Shown: positions 1-8,466 of the stretch, piece by piece
Layout of the letters: the number at the start of each line of letters is the position of its first letter
Numbering within the stretch: position 1 is the stretch's first letter
Program-made: the position numbers and the translations under genes
NCBI RefSeq assembly: GCF_001426545.1
Contig: NZ_LMEZ01000008.1
Coordinates: forward strand, 1-64,000
Source: Mycobacterium sp. Root135
Lineage (GTDB): Bacteria; Actinomycetota; Actinomycetes; Mycobacteriales; Mycobacteriaceae
Reading direction: 5' to 3'
Length of the DNA: 64,000 bases
Notes under the pieces: model-generated
What the model was told of the DNA's origin: nothing
Database searches by the model: none
What the model saw: only the letters and a program-made list of their open reading frames with translations

Positions 1-417
1 GCGCTGAACCTGTTCCGGGCCCGCCGCACCGCGTCGCGGGCGCAGCGGCTGATGCTGATCGCCCGCGACGGTGGGTGCACCAAGCCGGGGTGCACGGTGC
101 CGGCGTATGGCTGTCAGGTCCATCACGCCGCCCGCGATTGGGCCGACGGCGGCCAGACCAACGTCGACGAGTTGGCGTTGGCGTGTGGGCCGGACAACCG
201 GGTGGTCGGCCCGGGCGGGTGGTCCACCCGGATCAACGCCGACCACGACGTGGAGTGGGTTCCACCGCCGGCGTTGGACACCGGGCAGGTTCGGGTGAAC
301 GGCTATCACCGCCCCGAACGGCTGTACCGGCCACCGCAGGACGAGCAGGACGCGCAGGACGAACTGGGCGCCGAAGCCGACCTCAGACCCGGCGGACCCG
401 AACCCAACGCTGCCTAG
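1..417 (+). CDS. HNH endonuclease signature protein, 13E12/DUF222 family (5' end outside window)
   Basis: Only the C-terminal ~138 residues are present; the reading frame is open from base 1. The visible part is the zinc-binding HNH region: a CxxxxC pair (CTKPGC), a QVHH pair about 10 residues on, then GGQTNVDELALACG and GPGGW. This layout is typical of the REP13E12/DUF222 proteins that are repeated in mycobacterial genomes. The last histidine of the HNH core, often seen as GPDHR, reads GPDNR here, so catalytic competence is uncertain. The tail is acidic and low complexity. Its TAG stop overlaps the stop of the convergent MFS gene. The function of the family is poorly defined; nuclease activity is inferred from the fold only. 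Confidence 0.85.
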   Translation, partial: ALNLFRARRTASRAQRLMLIARDGGCTKPGCTVPAYGCQVHHAARDWADGGQTNVDELALACGPDNRVVGPGGWSTRINADHDVEWVPPPALDTGQVRVNGYHRPERLYRPPQDEQDAQDELGAEADLRPGGPEPNAA

Positions 418-2381
418 CTCACGTCCTGGTACTCCGGGACGATCAGCACGGGCCGCTCGGTGTGGGCGACGACGGCCGACGCGACGCTGCCCTGCAGGTG
501 TCCGAGAAGACCGCTGCGGCGATGCGGCCCAAGCACGATGACGCTGGCGTCGTGGTCGTCGGCGGCGGCAACGATGCCCTGCCACGTCGGTGCGGCCTCA
601 ACCGCAACGCTGCGCGCCGTGAAGCCGGCCTGGCGGGCCAACTCTGCGCCGTGGGCGGCGGTCCGCTCGGCGGCGTGGCGCACCTCGGTGGCCCGGTCGG
701 CGTCGAAGTGCTGCGGATCGGTCGGGGTGAAGCCGACGTCGACCGGCTGCCAGACGCAGACCACCAGGGCCTCTCGTTGGGTGCCTAGCCGAGCCGCGGC
801 CTGCGTGATGGCGAACGCGGCGAGATCGGTTCCGTCGTAGGCGATCAACACCATTCCCGCCGGTTCGGCCGCCGCCTCGGCGTGGGCCGGCTCGGGGGTC
901 GCCACGGCGGTTGTCTCGGCGGGAGCCGTTGCGCCAGAACGGATGAGGGCCAGCAGGGGTGGCGAGTGCCAGGCCGGGTCGTCGCCGTCGAGGAACTCGT
1001 CGAGGTCCGGCGTCTGTGGTCGGGCGCCGCTCAGCGCGTAGACGGCCACCCCGAACACGGCACCGCCGACTGCGAGGCCGAAGCCGATCCACAGGGCGTA
1101 ACGCGTGCCGATCCCCAGATCGGTCGACACCGTGAGTGCGAAGTGGGCCAGGATGGGCGCAACCATGAAAGCGGCCACGGCGCGGAACAATTCGATGATG
1201 GCGAACACGCGCTGCAGGCTGTTGGACTGCAGGGAGAAGCCGGCGACGAACAGCGCGGGCGCGACGGTGGCGCCGAGCGCCAACCCCGTCAGTCCGGCGG
1301 CGATCAGCACCAGGGGCTGGTTGGCGGGCAGGGCGAACTGGAAGACCAGGATGCCGGCCGCGAGCAGCACCATTCCGACGAGCGGCAGGTAGTGCATCGC
1401 GCGCTTGGTGATGACGATTCCGAAGACCACGGCCATCACCACGGCGCCGCCGAGCTCCGGCAGGTAGAGCAGGCCGACGTGGACCGGGCTGTAGGTCTGC
1501 AACAGCACGTTGGCCGTCAGGGCCGTCGCCGCCACCGACGCGGCCGCCGCGAACAGTGCGACGCCGACGCCCGCGACGGGGATCGAGCTGGTGAGCATGG
1601 TGCGGACGGTGAGAAGTGGCTGGCGCGAACGGAATTGATAAACCACCAGCACCACGATCAGGGCAAGGCCACCGAACATGGGCAGGGTCACGGCGACGTC
1701 GCCAAAGCCGTGGCTGGTCAGCTGCGAGGCGCCGACGAACGCCGCGGCGCAACCGACGGCCGCGAGCCCGATGGCACGGAGGTCGCGGGGGGCGTCGAGG
1801 TCGGCCGGTGGGGCGTCCTCGAACGTGAGGGCGGCCATGATCAGGGCTAGCACCGCAATCCCGGCGATGATCCAGAAGAGCGGCCGCCACGCGTGTGCCT
1901 CGGCCTGCGCACCGCCGACGAAGGGTCCGAGCGCGACAGCGCCGAACACGCACATGTTCATGATGACGGCGGTGTTCCTGAGCTTTTCCTTCGGGAAACC
2001 GATCGTCAGGGGCGGCGCGGCGGCGATCAGCAGCATGCTGGTGGCCAGGCCCTGCAGGACGTGTCCGGCGATGAACATGCCGGGGTTGACCGCCGCGGCG
2101 GCGATCACGGAACCGACCGCCAGCACCACGGCGTAGGACAGCAGCATGCGCCGCTGGGGCAGGTGCTGGGCGAACTGGACCGCCAGGACCGTTCCCACGG
2201 CGTACGCGGCGTTGCCGAGCCCCGAGCTCAGGCTCATCGTCTGGGCGCTCATGTGGAGCTGCTCGGTGATGATCGGCACCAAGGGGTCGATCGCCGCGGA
2301 CAGAGCCAAGTACGGAATCAGGGCGAGGATGACCATGGCGGCCACGGCGGGATAGCGCCCGGCGAGCGGTCCCTGGCGCAT
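414..2381 (-). CDS. MFS transporter fused to a universal stress protein domain
   Basis: 655 aa from ATG 2381 (MRQGPLAG); an open extension further upstream has no transporter character, so I reject it. Residues ~10-440 are a major facilitator core with about 12-14 hydrophobic segments. From about 510 to the end is a UspA domain: it begins MVLIAYDGTD and ends with the ATP-binding loop GPHRRSGLLGHLQGSVAS and PVLIVPE, matching the G-x2-G-x9-G-S/T pattern of nucleotide-binding Usp proteins. The linker (~440-505) is Ala/Pro/Glu rich. Family knowledge suggests drug or metabolite efflux; the substrate cannot be read from sequence. The fused Usp domain suggests ATP or stress-linked control of transport, which is inference. 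The gene is convergent with the HNH fragment and divergent from the LLM oxidoreductase. Confidence 0.85.
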   Translation of the reverse strand: MRQGPLAGRYPAVAAMVILALIPYLALSAAIDPLVPIITEQLHMSAQTMSLSSGLGNAAYAVGTVLAVQFAQHLPQRRMLLSYAVVLAVGSVIAAAAVNPGMFIAGHVLQGLATSMLLIAAAPPLTIGFPKEKLRNTAVIMNMCVFGAVALGPFVGGAQAEAHAWRPLFWIIAGIAVLALIMAALTFEDAPPADLDAPRDLRAIGLAAVGCAAAFVGASQLTSHGFGDVAVTLPMFGGLALIVVLVVYQFRSRQPLLTVRTMLTSSIPVAGVGVALFAAAASVAATALTANVLLQTYSPVHVGLLYLPELGGAVVMAVVFGIVITKRAMHYLPLVGMVLLAAGILVFQFALPANQPLVLIAAGLTGLALGATVAPALFVAGFSLQSNSLQRVFAIIELFRAVAAFMVAPILAHFALTVSTDLGIGTRYALWIGFGLAVGGAVFGVAVYALSGARPQTPDLDEFLDGDDPAWHSPPLLALIRSGATAPAETTAVATPEPAHAEAAAEPAGMVLIAYDGTDLAAFAITQAAARLGTQREALVVCVWQPVDVGFTPTDPQHFDADRATEVRHAAERTAAHGAELARQAGFTARSVAVEAAPTWQGIVAAADDHDASVIVLGPHRRSGLLGHLQGSVASAVVAHTERPVLIVPEYQDVS

Positions 2382-2525
2382 CAGCGCGGTCCTCGGTGAT
2401 CGGACGGAATCGGGGTAGGCACGTACTTCTCCAAGTGATTGGCGGCGGAGTTTCTTCCCGACGCAGCGGTGTGTTCTCGCGAGCGGCTGTTCACACCCGA
2501 AGCACCTTCGATCCCGGCTCAACCT

Positions 2526-2540
2526 GATAGTGACCCTATC
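2526..2540. promoter_or_regulatory. Short inverted repeat in divergent promoter region
   Basis: GATAG-TGACC-CTATC is a perfect 5-bp-arm inverted repeat in the 259-bp region between the divergent MFS-Usp and LLM oxidoreductase genes. It is a possible operator. There is no adjacent regulator gene to assign it to, and arms this short can occur by chance. Confidence 0.3.
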
Positions 2541-2640
2541 TAACGTTCTGGGTCGACGGCCATTCGCCTGGGGACGTCGGGGGAATAGTGCGTCTCGTCG
2601 ACGGCGTTGCCAGTCCTGACCCCGACAGATGAGAGCCCCC

Positions 2641-3465
2641 GTGAAATTCGGCATTTCCACCTTCGTCACAGACGACGGCATCGACCCGGTATCGCTGGCG
2701 ACCGCGATCGAGGACCGGGGCTTCGACGCCCTCGTCATCGCCGAGCACACCCACATCCCGGCCAGCCGGGAGTCGGCGTACCCGGGCGGCGGCGAGCTGC
2801 CCGACATCTACTACAAGACGCTGGACCCCTTCGTCACCCTCGCGGCGGCGGCGGCCGTGACGTCGCGGATCGAACTGTTCACCGGCATCGCGCTGTTGAT
2901 CCAGCGGGATCCGATCGTCACCGCGAAGGAAGCCGCCAGCGTCGACTTGATCTCGGGCGGGCGCTTCGTATTCGGTGTCGGCGCCGGCTGGAACATCGAG
3001 GAACTCCGCGACCACGGCACCGACCCGAAGACCCGCGGCGCGCTGCTCGACGAGCGCATCGAAGCCATCAAGGCGCTGTGGACCAACGAACCCGCTGAGT
3101 ACCACGGCAAGTTCGTCGACTTCGACGCCTCCTACAGCCGGCCGAAACCCGTCCGGCAGCCTCCGATCTACATCGGCGGCAACTCCGACGCGACCGTGAA
3201 GCGCGTGATCCGGCATGACGCGGGCTGGATCTCCAACGCCTTCCCCGCCGACGTGTTGGCGCCGCGCATCAAGCAGATGACGGACGGCTTGGGCCACGAC
3301 GTCCCACTGGCGCAGTTCGGCACTCCCGTGGACGCGGACTACTGGCGCACCGTGGACGACCTCGGCTTCGGCCAGGTCGCGCTGCTGCTCCCGTCGGTGC
3401 CCCGCGACGAAAGCCTCCGGCTGCTCGACGAGTACGCCGCGGCGGTGGCGCAGTACCGCGGCTAG
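2641..3465 (+). CDS. LLM-class F420-dependent oxidoreductase
   Basis: 274 aa from GTG 2641 (MKFGISTF), the usual start of this family; an in-frame ATG at 2629 would add four residues. It is a luciferase-like TIM barrel: N-terminal KFGISTF strand, RGFDALVIAEHTHIP, the conserved SGGRFVFGVGAGWN loop near residues 101-114, then a shortened C-terminal part. It resembles the TIGR03619 subgroup, whose members are predicted to use reduced F420, a cofactor common in mycobacteria. Hydride transfer to or from an unknown substrate is the likely reaction. It is divergent from the MFS-Usp gene and followed 124 bp later by fdhA, which may be a separate unit. Confidence 0.85.
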   Translation: MKFGISTFVTDDGIDPVSLATAIEDRGFDALVIAEHTHIPASRESAYPGGGELPDIYYKTLDPFVTLAAAAAVTSRIELFTGIALLIQRDPIVTAKEAASVDLISGGRFVFGVGAGWNIEELRDHGTDPKTRGALLDERIEAIKALWTNEPAEYHGKFVDFDASYSRPKPVRQPPIYIGGNSDATVKRVIRHDAGWISNAFPADVLAPRIKQMTDGLGHDVPLAQFGTPVDADYWRTVDDLGFGQVALLLPSVPRDESLRLLDEYAAAVAQYRG

Positions 3466-3589
3466 ACGAAAGGCGAGGTTTTCGCCCGCACCGCCCGCAA
3501 GCCGCTGAGGGTTGCCTAGGCTCGAGGACGGACACGCGGGCGCAACGGAGAGCCTGCTGCCAACACCGCGGGTCTGGTTGGGAAACGCC

Positions 3590-4807
3590 ATGAGTGGCAA
3601 CCGGATTGTCGTATACAAGGGTCCTGGCAAGGTGGCGGTCGAGACGATCGACTATCCCAAGCTCGAGGTCCCGGCTGAAGTGGCGAGCGCGATGGGGATG
3701 AGCCGCAAGGCCGACCACGCCGTCATCCTCAAATGCGTGTCGACCAACATCTGCGGCTCGGATCAGCACATGGTGCGCGGCCGCACCACCGCTCCGGTCG
3801 GCCAGACCCTTGGCCACGAGATCACCGGCGAGGTCGTCGAAAAGGGTTCGGACGTACAGTTTCTCGAAGTTGGCGACATCTGCTCGGTACCGTTCAACAT
3901 CGCCTGCGGCCGGTGTCGCAACTGTCGCGAGGGGCAGACCGGGGTGTGCCTCAACGTCAACCCGGCGCGCGCCGGGTCGGCCTACGGCTACGTCGACATG
4001 GGCGGTTGGCTCGGCGGCCAAGCCGACTACGTCATGGTGCCGTTCGCCGACTTCAACCTGCTGAAGTTCCCGGACCGCGACGCCGCCCTGGCGAAGATCC
4101 GCGATCTCACGATGCTGTCGGACATCTTCCCGACGGGGTACCACGGCGCGAAGACGGCGGGCGTCACCACCGGATCGACCGTCTACGTCGCCGGTGCGGG
4201 TCCGGTGGGGCTGGCCGCCGCGTACTCCGCGCAGCTGCTCGGCGCGGCCGTGGTGATCGTCGGCGACCTGAATGCCGACCGGCTCAGGCAGGCCGAATCA
4301 TTCGGGTGCGCAACGGTTGACGTCAGCGCCGACGCCTCGCTTGAGGACCAGATCGCCGAGATTCTCGGCACCAACGAGGTCGACTGCGCCGTGGACGCCG
4401 TCGGATTCGAGGCCAGCGGACACGGTCAGGGCGCGGGTGAGCAGCCCGCCGCCGTTCTCAACTCGATCATGGGACTCACGCGCGCCGGCGGATCGCTCGG
4501 CATCCCCGGCCTGTACGTCACCGGTGATCCCGGTGCCGCGGACGCCGACGCCAAGGAGGGCACCCTGAAGGTCCGGCTGGGCCTCGGCTGGGCCAAGAGC
4601 CACAGCTTCGCCACCGGTCAGTGCCCGGTGTTGAAGTACAACCGCGGGCTGATGATGAGCATCCTGCACGACAAGGCGCACATTGCCGACGCGGTGAACG
4701 CCACGGTGATCACCCTCGACGACGCGCCGCGCGGGTATGCCGAATTCGACTCGGGCGTCGCCGAGAAGTTCGTCCTCGACCCCCACGGGATGGTGCCGAC
4801 GGCCTGA
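3590..4807 (+). CDS. fdhA: Glutathione-independent formaldehyde dehydrogenase
   Basis: 405 aa, zinc-dependent medium-chain dehydrogenase. It oxidises formaldehyde to formate with NAD in the well-studied FdhA family. Visible landmarks: catalytic zinc ligands C55 (ICGSDQH) and H76 (GHEITG); the structural-zinc cluster CGRCRNCREGQTGVC with Cys at 106, 109, 112 and 120; Rossmann loop GAGPVG at 202-207. The long C-terminal segment around KSHSFATGQCPVLKYNRGLM is characteristic of FdhA and separates it from ordinary alcohol dehydrogenases. The start ATG at 3590 (MSGNRIVVYKGPG) matches family N-termini; an upstream open stretch is not family-like. Length fits the usual ~400 aa. No methylotrophy genes are nearby, so a detoxification role is the likely job. 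Confidence 0.92.
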   Translation: MSGNRIVVYKGPGKVAVETIDYPKLEVPAEVASAMGMSRKADHAVILKCVSTNICGSDQHMVRGRTTAPVGQTLGHEITGEVVEKGSDVQFLEVGDICSVPFNIACGRCRNCREGQTGVCLNVNPARAGSAYGYVDMGGWLGGQADYVMVPFADFNLLKFPDRDAALAKIRDLTMLSDIFPTGYHGAKTAGVTTGSTVYVAGAGPVGLAAAYSAQLLGAAVVIVGDLNADRLRQAESFGCATVDVSADASLEDQIAEILGTNEVDCAVDAVGFEASGHGQGAGEQPAAVLNSIMGLTRAGGSLGIPGLYVTGDPGAADADAKEGTLKVRLGLGWAKSHSFATGQCPVLKYNRGLMMSILHDKAHIADAVNATVITLDDAPRGYAEFDSGVAEKFVLDPHGMVPTA

Positions 4808-4834
4808 CCTGCGGGCAGCGCCTATGGTCGAGCG

Positions 4835-5551
4835 GTGACGATCACCTACGACGAGGCGCTGCGCGAACGAGCTCGGAGCAATCTGGCGAGTCACCCCCGC
4901 CGCGAGGTCGTGGACCCCTCGAAGCGGCACGCGGCCGTGGCGGTGGTGCTCGTCGACTCCGAGGTGGGTGAGGACAGGGTCGACCCGGCGCCAGTCGACG
5001 ACTGGATCGACGGGCGACCGATGGATCCCGGTCTCGACGGGCGCATGGTCGACGTGTCCGGTGGTGCGGCGTTTCTGTTGTGCCGCAGGGCATCCCGATT
5101 GCGCGCCCACGCCGCCCAGTGGGCGCTACCCGGCGGGCGCGTCGACGAGGGGGAGACCGTCGTCGACGCCGCCCTTCGGGAACTGGACGAGGAACTCGGC
5201 GTCAGGTTGGCACCGACGTCGGTGCTGGGTCTGCTCGACGACTATCCGACCCGGTCCGGTTACGTCATCACCCCGGTGGTCGTCTGGGGTGGCGGTCGGC
5301 TCGATCTGCGCCCGTCACCCGACGAGGTGGTGGCCGCCTATCGGGTGGGGCTGCATCAACTGCAACGCGACGACTCGCCGCGCTTCGTCGACATTCCGGA
5401 GAGCCCGCGGCCGGTGGTGCAGATTCCGCTGGGCAACGACCTCATTCACGCGCCCACCGGCGCGGTGCTGCTGCAGTTCCGCTGGCTGTGCCTCGAGGGA
5501 CGCGACGACCCGGTCGACCAGCTGGAGCAACCGGTCTTCGCCTGGAAGTAG
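4835..5551 (+). CDS. Nudix hydrolase
   Basis: 238 aa, GTG start 28 bp after fdhA. The Nudix box is intact: GRVDEGETVVDAALRELDEE followed by LGV, fitting G-x5-E-x7-REU-x-EE-x-GU, so Mg-dependent hydrolysis of a nucleoside diphosphate linked to another moiety is expected. The segment before the box (FLLCRRASRLRAHAAQWALPGG) is like CoA pyrophosphatase/NUDT7-type members, but I do not see a decisive CoA motif, so the substrate stays open. The N-terminal ~70 residues are a charged extension before the Nudix fold. The stop codon abuts (no gap) the stop of the convergent ECF sigma gene. Confidence 0.85.
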   Translation: MTITYDEALRERARSNLASHPRREVVDPSKRHAAVAVVLVDSEVGEDRVDPAPVDDWIDGRPMDPGLDGRMVDVSGGAAFLLCRRASRLRAHAAQWALPGGRVDEGETVVDAALRELDEELGVRLAPTSVLGLLDDYPTRSGYVITPVVVWGGGRLDLRPSPDEVVAAYRVGLHQLQRDDSPRFVDIPESPRPVVQIPLGNDLIHAPTGAVLLQFRWLCLEGRDDPVDQLEQPVFAWK

Positions 5552-6712
5552 CTACCCGCCGCCCGGCACGTTGCGGAGCCGGGCCGCCTCGCGGGTCAGG
5601 TGGTCACGTTCGGCGAGGTTCTGCGCGGCCGCGGCCGCCTTGGCGTACAGCGTTGCCGCCGTGGCCAGGTCACCGTCCTGTTCGTGCAGGAAGGCGGCCA
5701 CCGCGGCGTAGCGAGGCACGGTGTCGTCCACGTCGGCGAGTGCGGCGAGGCCCGCGCGCGGATCGTCGGCCTGCCCGATCGCGACGGCGCGGTTCAGCCG
5801 GACGACGGGGGTGTCGGTGAGCGCCAGCAACTCGTCGTACCACTGCACTATCTGCACCCAGTCGGTCTCGGCGACGGTGCGGGCGTCGGCATGCAGCGCG
5901 GCGATGGCAGCCTGTGCCTGATAAGGCCCGAGCGCGTCGCGGACCAACGCGGCCTGCAGCAGGTCGACCCCCTCGGCGATCAGATCGGTCCGCCATCGGG
6001 TGCGGTCCTGCCTCGCCAGCGGGACCAGGCGGCCGTCGGCGTCGACGCGGGCGTCGCGCCGCGCGTGGTGCAGCAGCATCAGCGCGAGTAGGCCACCGAC
6101 CTCGGGATCGTCGGTGACCGCGGCCAGCTGCCTGGTGAGGCGGATGGCCTCGGCGGCCAGATCGACGTCGCCGGAGTGGCCTTCGTTGAAGACGAGATAG
6201 AGGGTGAGCAGGACGCTATGAACATCGCCGGGCTGGCCGAGGCGAACGTCGGCGAGGGTGCGCTTGGCCCGGCTGATGCGCTGCGCCATCGTGGATTCCG
6301 GCACCAGGTAGGCCGCCGCGATCTGCCGGGTGGTGAGGCCGCCGACCGCCCGCAGCGTCAGCGCGACCGCAGAGGTGTGCGTCAACGACGGATGCGTGCA
6401 CAGGAAGTACAGCGCGAGCGTGTCGTCCGCGCTTTCGGTGGGACCCGCCTCGGGCTGGGCGAGCAGGCGTTCCTCTCGACCGCGCCTGGCGACGTCGGAG
6501 CGGGTGAGGTCGAGGAACTTCCGCCACGCCACGGTGACGAGCCAGCCCTTTGGATCGGTCGGGGGTTCGGACTTCCACCGGACGACGGCTTCGATCAGTG
6601 CTTCCTGAACGGCGTCCTCGGCCGTCGCGAAGTCGGCTCCGCGGCGCACGAGGACGCCGAGCACCGCGGGGGCGACCTCCCGCAGGACGGTGTCGTCGGG
6701 CGGCACCGTCAC
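5552..6712 (-). CDS. ECF42-type RNA polymerase sigma factor with C-terminal TPR-like extension
   Basis: 386 aa from GTG 6712. Residues ~1-70 hold sigma region 2 (ATAEDAVQEALIEAVVRW, then PKGWLVTVAWRKFLD); residues ~105-165 hold region 4 (TLRAVGGLTTRQIAAAYLVPESTMAQRISRAKRTL). The remaining ~210 residues form an all-helical extension (DUF6596/TPR-like), which in ECF42 sigma factors is reported to be needed for activity in place of an anti-sigma factor. The start overlaps the stop of the DGPF/YCII gene by 4 nt (GTGA), giving the conserved DGPF-ECF42 pair. Regulation is likely self-amplifying, because an ECF42-like promoter lies upstream of the pair. No anti-sigma factor is encoded nearby. Confidence 0.87.
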   Translation of the reverse strand: MTVPPDDTVLREVAPAVLGVLVRRGADFATAEDAVQEALIEAVVRWKSEPPTDPKGWLVTVAWRKFLDLTRSDVARRGREERLLAQPEAGPTESADDTLALYFLCTHPSLTHTSAVALTLRAVGGLTTRQIAAAYLVPESTMAQRISRAKRTLADVRLGQPGDVHSVLLTLYLVFNEGHSGDVDLAAEAIRLTRQLAAVTDDPEVGGLLALMLLHHARRDARVDADGRLVPLARQDRTRWRTDLIAEGVDLLQAALVRDALGPYQAQAAIAALHADARTVAETDWVQIVQWYDELLALTDTPVVRLNRAVAIGQADDPRAGLAALADVDDTVPRYAAVAAFLHEQDGDLATAATLYAKAAAAAQNLAERDHLTREAARLRNVPGGG

Positions 6713-7122
6713 TCGGTGACCGTTGGCGCTTCGCCGTAGAACGGCCGCAGTTCCAGCCACTCGTAGATTGGCTCGCCGTGGCGGCCGGGGGCGGCCGACA
6801 GTTCGCCTGCGAGGTCGACGGCGCGCTGGTAGTCGTCGACGTCGACGACCATCCAGCCCGCGATGAGGTCCTTGGTCTCGGGGAAGGGGCCGTCGGTGAC
6901 CGGTGGTCGTCCCGGGCCGTCGTAGCGGACGAACGTCCCCTCGGCGGACAGCGCCTGCTCGTCGACGAATTCGCCGGTCTGCCGAAGCCGGTCCGCGAAG
7001 TCGTTCATGTACTGGATGTGGTCGTCGATCTCCTCGGGCGTCCACTGGTCCATGGGGGCAAAGGGGCGGTCGGTCGGGACGCTTGAGCTGCGGTAGTGCT
7101 TGAGCATCAGGTACTTGGCCAT
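6709..7122 (-). CDS. YCII/DGPF-domain protein, ECF42 partner
   Basis: 137 aa, ATG 7122 with a good upstream AGGAGA. It opens MAKYLMLKHYR and contains the hallmark DGPF tetrapeptide within PPVTDGPFPETKDLIAGW, then VDDYQRAVDLAGELSAAPGRHG, the usual YCII-related ferredoxin-like fold. Proteins of this family are small and dimeric, and several sit beside ECF42 sigma factors as their main target genes. The biochemical role is unknown in the family. It is first in a two-gene operon with the sigma factor (4-nt overlap). Confidence 0.88.
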   Translation of the reverse strand: MAKYLMLKHYRSSSVPTDRPFAPMDQWTPEEIDDHIQYMNDFADRLRQTGEFVDEQALSAEGTFVRYDGPGRPPVTDGPFPETKDLIAGWMVVDVDDYQRAVDLAGELSAAPGRHGEPIYEWLELRPFYGEAPTVTE

Positions 7123-7172
7123 GGCGGTCTCCTCGAGGTGGTGCGGCCCATTCTGGCCGCGTTCACCCCTGG

Positions 7173-7199
7173 GACGCAGCTGTGGCCGGTTCCTCGACA
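7173..7199 (-). promoter_or_regulatory. ECF42-type promoter of the DGPF-sigma operon
   Basis: On the minus strand the sequence reads TGTCGA (7199-7194), a 17-bp spacer, then CGTC (7176-7173). As I recall the published ECF42 consensus, it is TGTCGA at -35 and CGA/TC at -10, so both elements match. The predicted transcript begins ~40-45 nt before the DGPF start, leaving room for the AGGAGA ribosome site. This supports autoregulation by the downstream sigma factor. Confidence 0.7.
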
Positions 7200-7220
7200 C
7201 GTGGCTCCCCTTGACTTCTT

Positions 7221-7258
7221 TGGAACAACGTTCCATTCTTGCCTGGAACGCAGTTCCA
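7221..7258. promoter_or_regulatory. Pair of identical operator-like inverted repeats
   Basis: TGGAACAACGTTCCA (7221-7235) and TGGAACGCAGTTCCA (7244-7258) share perfect arms TGGAAC/GTTCCA around a 3-bp centre, with centres 23 bp apart. They sit 20-55 bp upstream of the FAD monooxygenase start and just downstream of a TTGACT -35-like hexamer (7211-7216). Two spaced copies of one site are typical of binding by a dimeric repressor, often TetR family. No such regulator is adjacent, so it must be encoded elsewhere. Confidence 0.65.
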
Positions 7259-7276
7259 AAAAGGTGAGGGGGAGGC

Positions 7277-8431
7277 ATGACGACGCCGGTCACGATCATC
7301 GGTGCCGGGCTCGGCGGCCTGATGGCGGCCCGGGTGCTGCACGTCAACGGCATCGCCGCGACGGTCTACGAGGTTGAACCGTCGGCCGAGACGCGCACCC
7401 AGGGCGGCCAGCTCGACATCCACCCGGACGACGGGCAGCTGGCCCTCAGGGCCGCCGGTCTCTACGAACGGTTCCAAAGCATCATCCACGTCGGCGGTGA
7501 CGCACTTCGCGTGCTCGACCAAGACGGCACCGTCCTGATCGCGCAGCCCGACGGCACCGGCCCCGGCGGCCGGCCGGAGGTCCTCCGCGGCCAGTTGCGG
7601 CAGATCCTGTTGGAGTCGCTGCCCGACGGCACCGTGCGGTGGGGCTGCAAGGTCGCGTCGGCGCGGTCCCTCGGCGGCGGCGTACACGAGCTGACCTTCG
7701 ACGACGGCACCACCACGACGACGGAGCTCCTCGTCGGGGCGGACGGCGCGTGGTCAAGGGTGCGACCCCTGCTGTCCACCGCCACGCCCGAATACGTCGG
7801 AATGTCGTACGTGGAGATGTACCTGCACGACGTGGACGCGCGGCACCCGGCGGCGGCCGAGGTAGTCGGCGGCGGCGCGATGTACGCCCCCGCCCCCGGC
7901 AAGGGCATCCTCGCCCATCGCGAGCAGGGACAGGTCATCCACACCTACGTCTCGCTGCGGCGGTCGCTCGAGTGGATGGAATCGGTCGACGCCGCCGAAC
8001 CCGCGGCGGCGATTGCACGGGTGGTGGCCGAATTCGACGGGTGGGCACCGGAGCTCACCGCGTTGATCACCGACGGCTTCACCATCGGCGGCGTCGCGCC
8101 AGTGGTGCGCCGGCTCTTCACGCTGCCGACCGGTCATCGATGGGACCCTGTGCCCGGCGTGACGCTTCTGGGTGACGCCGCACATCTGATGCCACCATCG
8201 GGTGACGGCGCGAACCTGGCCATGTTGGACGGTGCGGAACTCGCCGCGGCGATCATCGCGCACCCCGGTGACGTGGACGCCGCCGTCGCCGCCTACGAAG
8301 CGGCCATGTTTCCGCGCAGCGCGGCGGTCGCAGAAGAGGCCTACGAGGTGACCGACATGCTGTTCGGCGACCGCGCGCCGACGTCGCTCGTCGAGATGTT
8401 CGCCACACCTCAACCGGACGCGGCCGGCTGA
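7277..8431 (+). CDS. FAD-dependent monooxygenase (class A flavoprotein type)
   Basis: 384 aa, ATG 7277 preceded by GGGGGAGG. N-terminal dinucleotide fold VTIIGAGLGGLMAARVL (GxGxxG, ~residues 8-13), a middle DG-type motif ELLVGADGAWSRVRPLL (~residues 152-169) and the FAD-ribityl motif LLGDAAHLMPPSGDGANLAMLDG (~residues 296-318). This matches FAD-binding_3 NAD(P)H-dependent hydroxylases of the TetX / aromatic hydroxylase type, of usual length. It probably hydroxylates a small or drug-like compound; the substrate is unknown. The two inverted repeats upstream suggest inducible expression. Confidence 0.87.
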   Translation: MTTPVTIIGAGLGGLMAARVLHVNGIAATVYEVEPSAETRTQGGQLDIHPDDGQLALRAAGLYERFQSIIHVGGDALRVLDQDGTVLIAQPDGTGPGGRPEVLRGQLRQILLESLPDGTVRWGCKVASARSLGGGVHELTFDDGTTTTTELLVGADGAWSRVRPLLSTATPEYVGMSYVEMYLHDVDARHPAAAEVVGGGAMYAPAPGKGILAHREQGQVIHTYVSLRRSLEWMESVDAAEPAAAIARVVAEFDGWAPELTALITDGFTIGGVAPVVRRLFTLPTGHRWDPVPGVTLLGDAAHLMPPSGDGANLAMLDGAELAAAIIAHPGDVDAAVAAYEAAMFPRSAAVAEEAYEVTDMLFGDRAPTSLVEMFATPQPDAAG

Positions 8432-8466
8432 CACCTCGACGAAAAGTCTTCGACTGTACCGATCTA

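Noticed and set aside
2382..2807. N-terminal extension of the MFS-Usp protein
   Set aside because: The added 142 residues lack transporter or signal features and overlap the divergent promoter and the start of the LLM gene.
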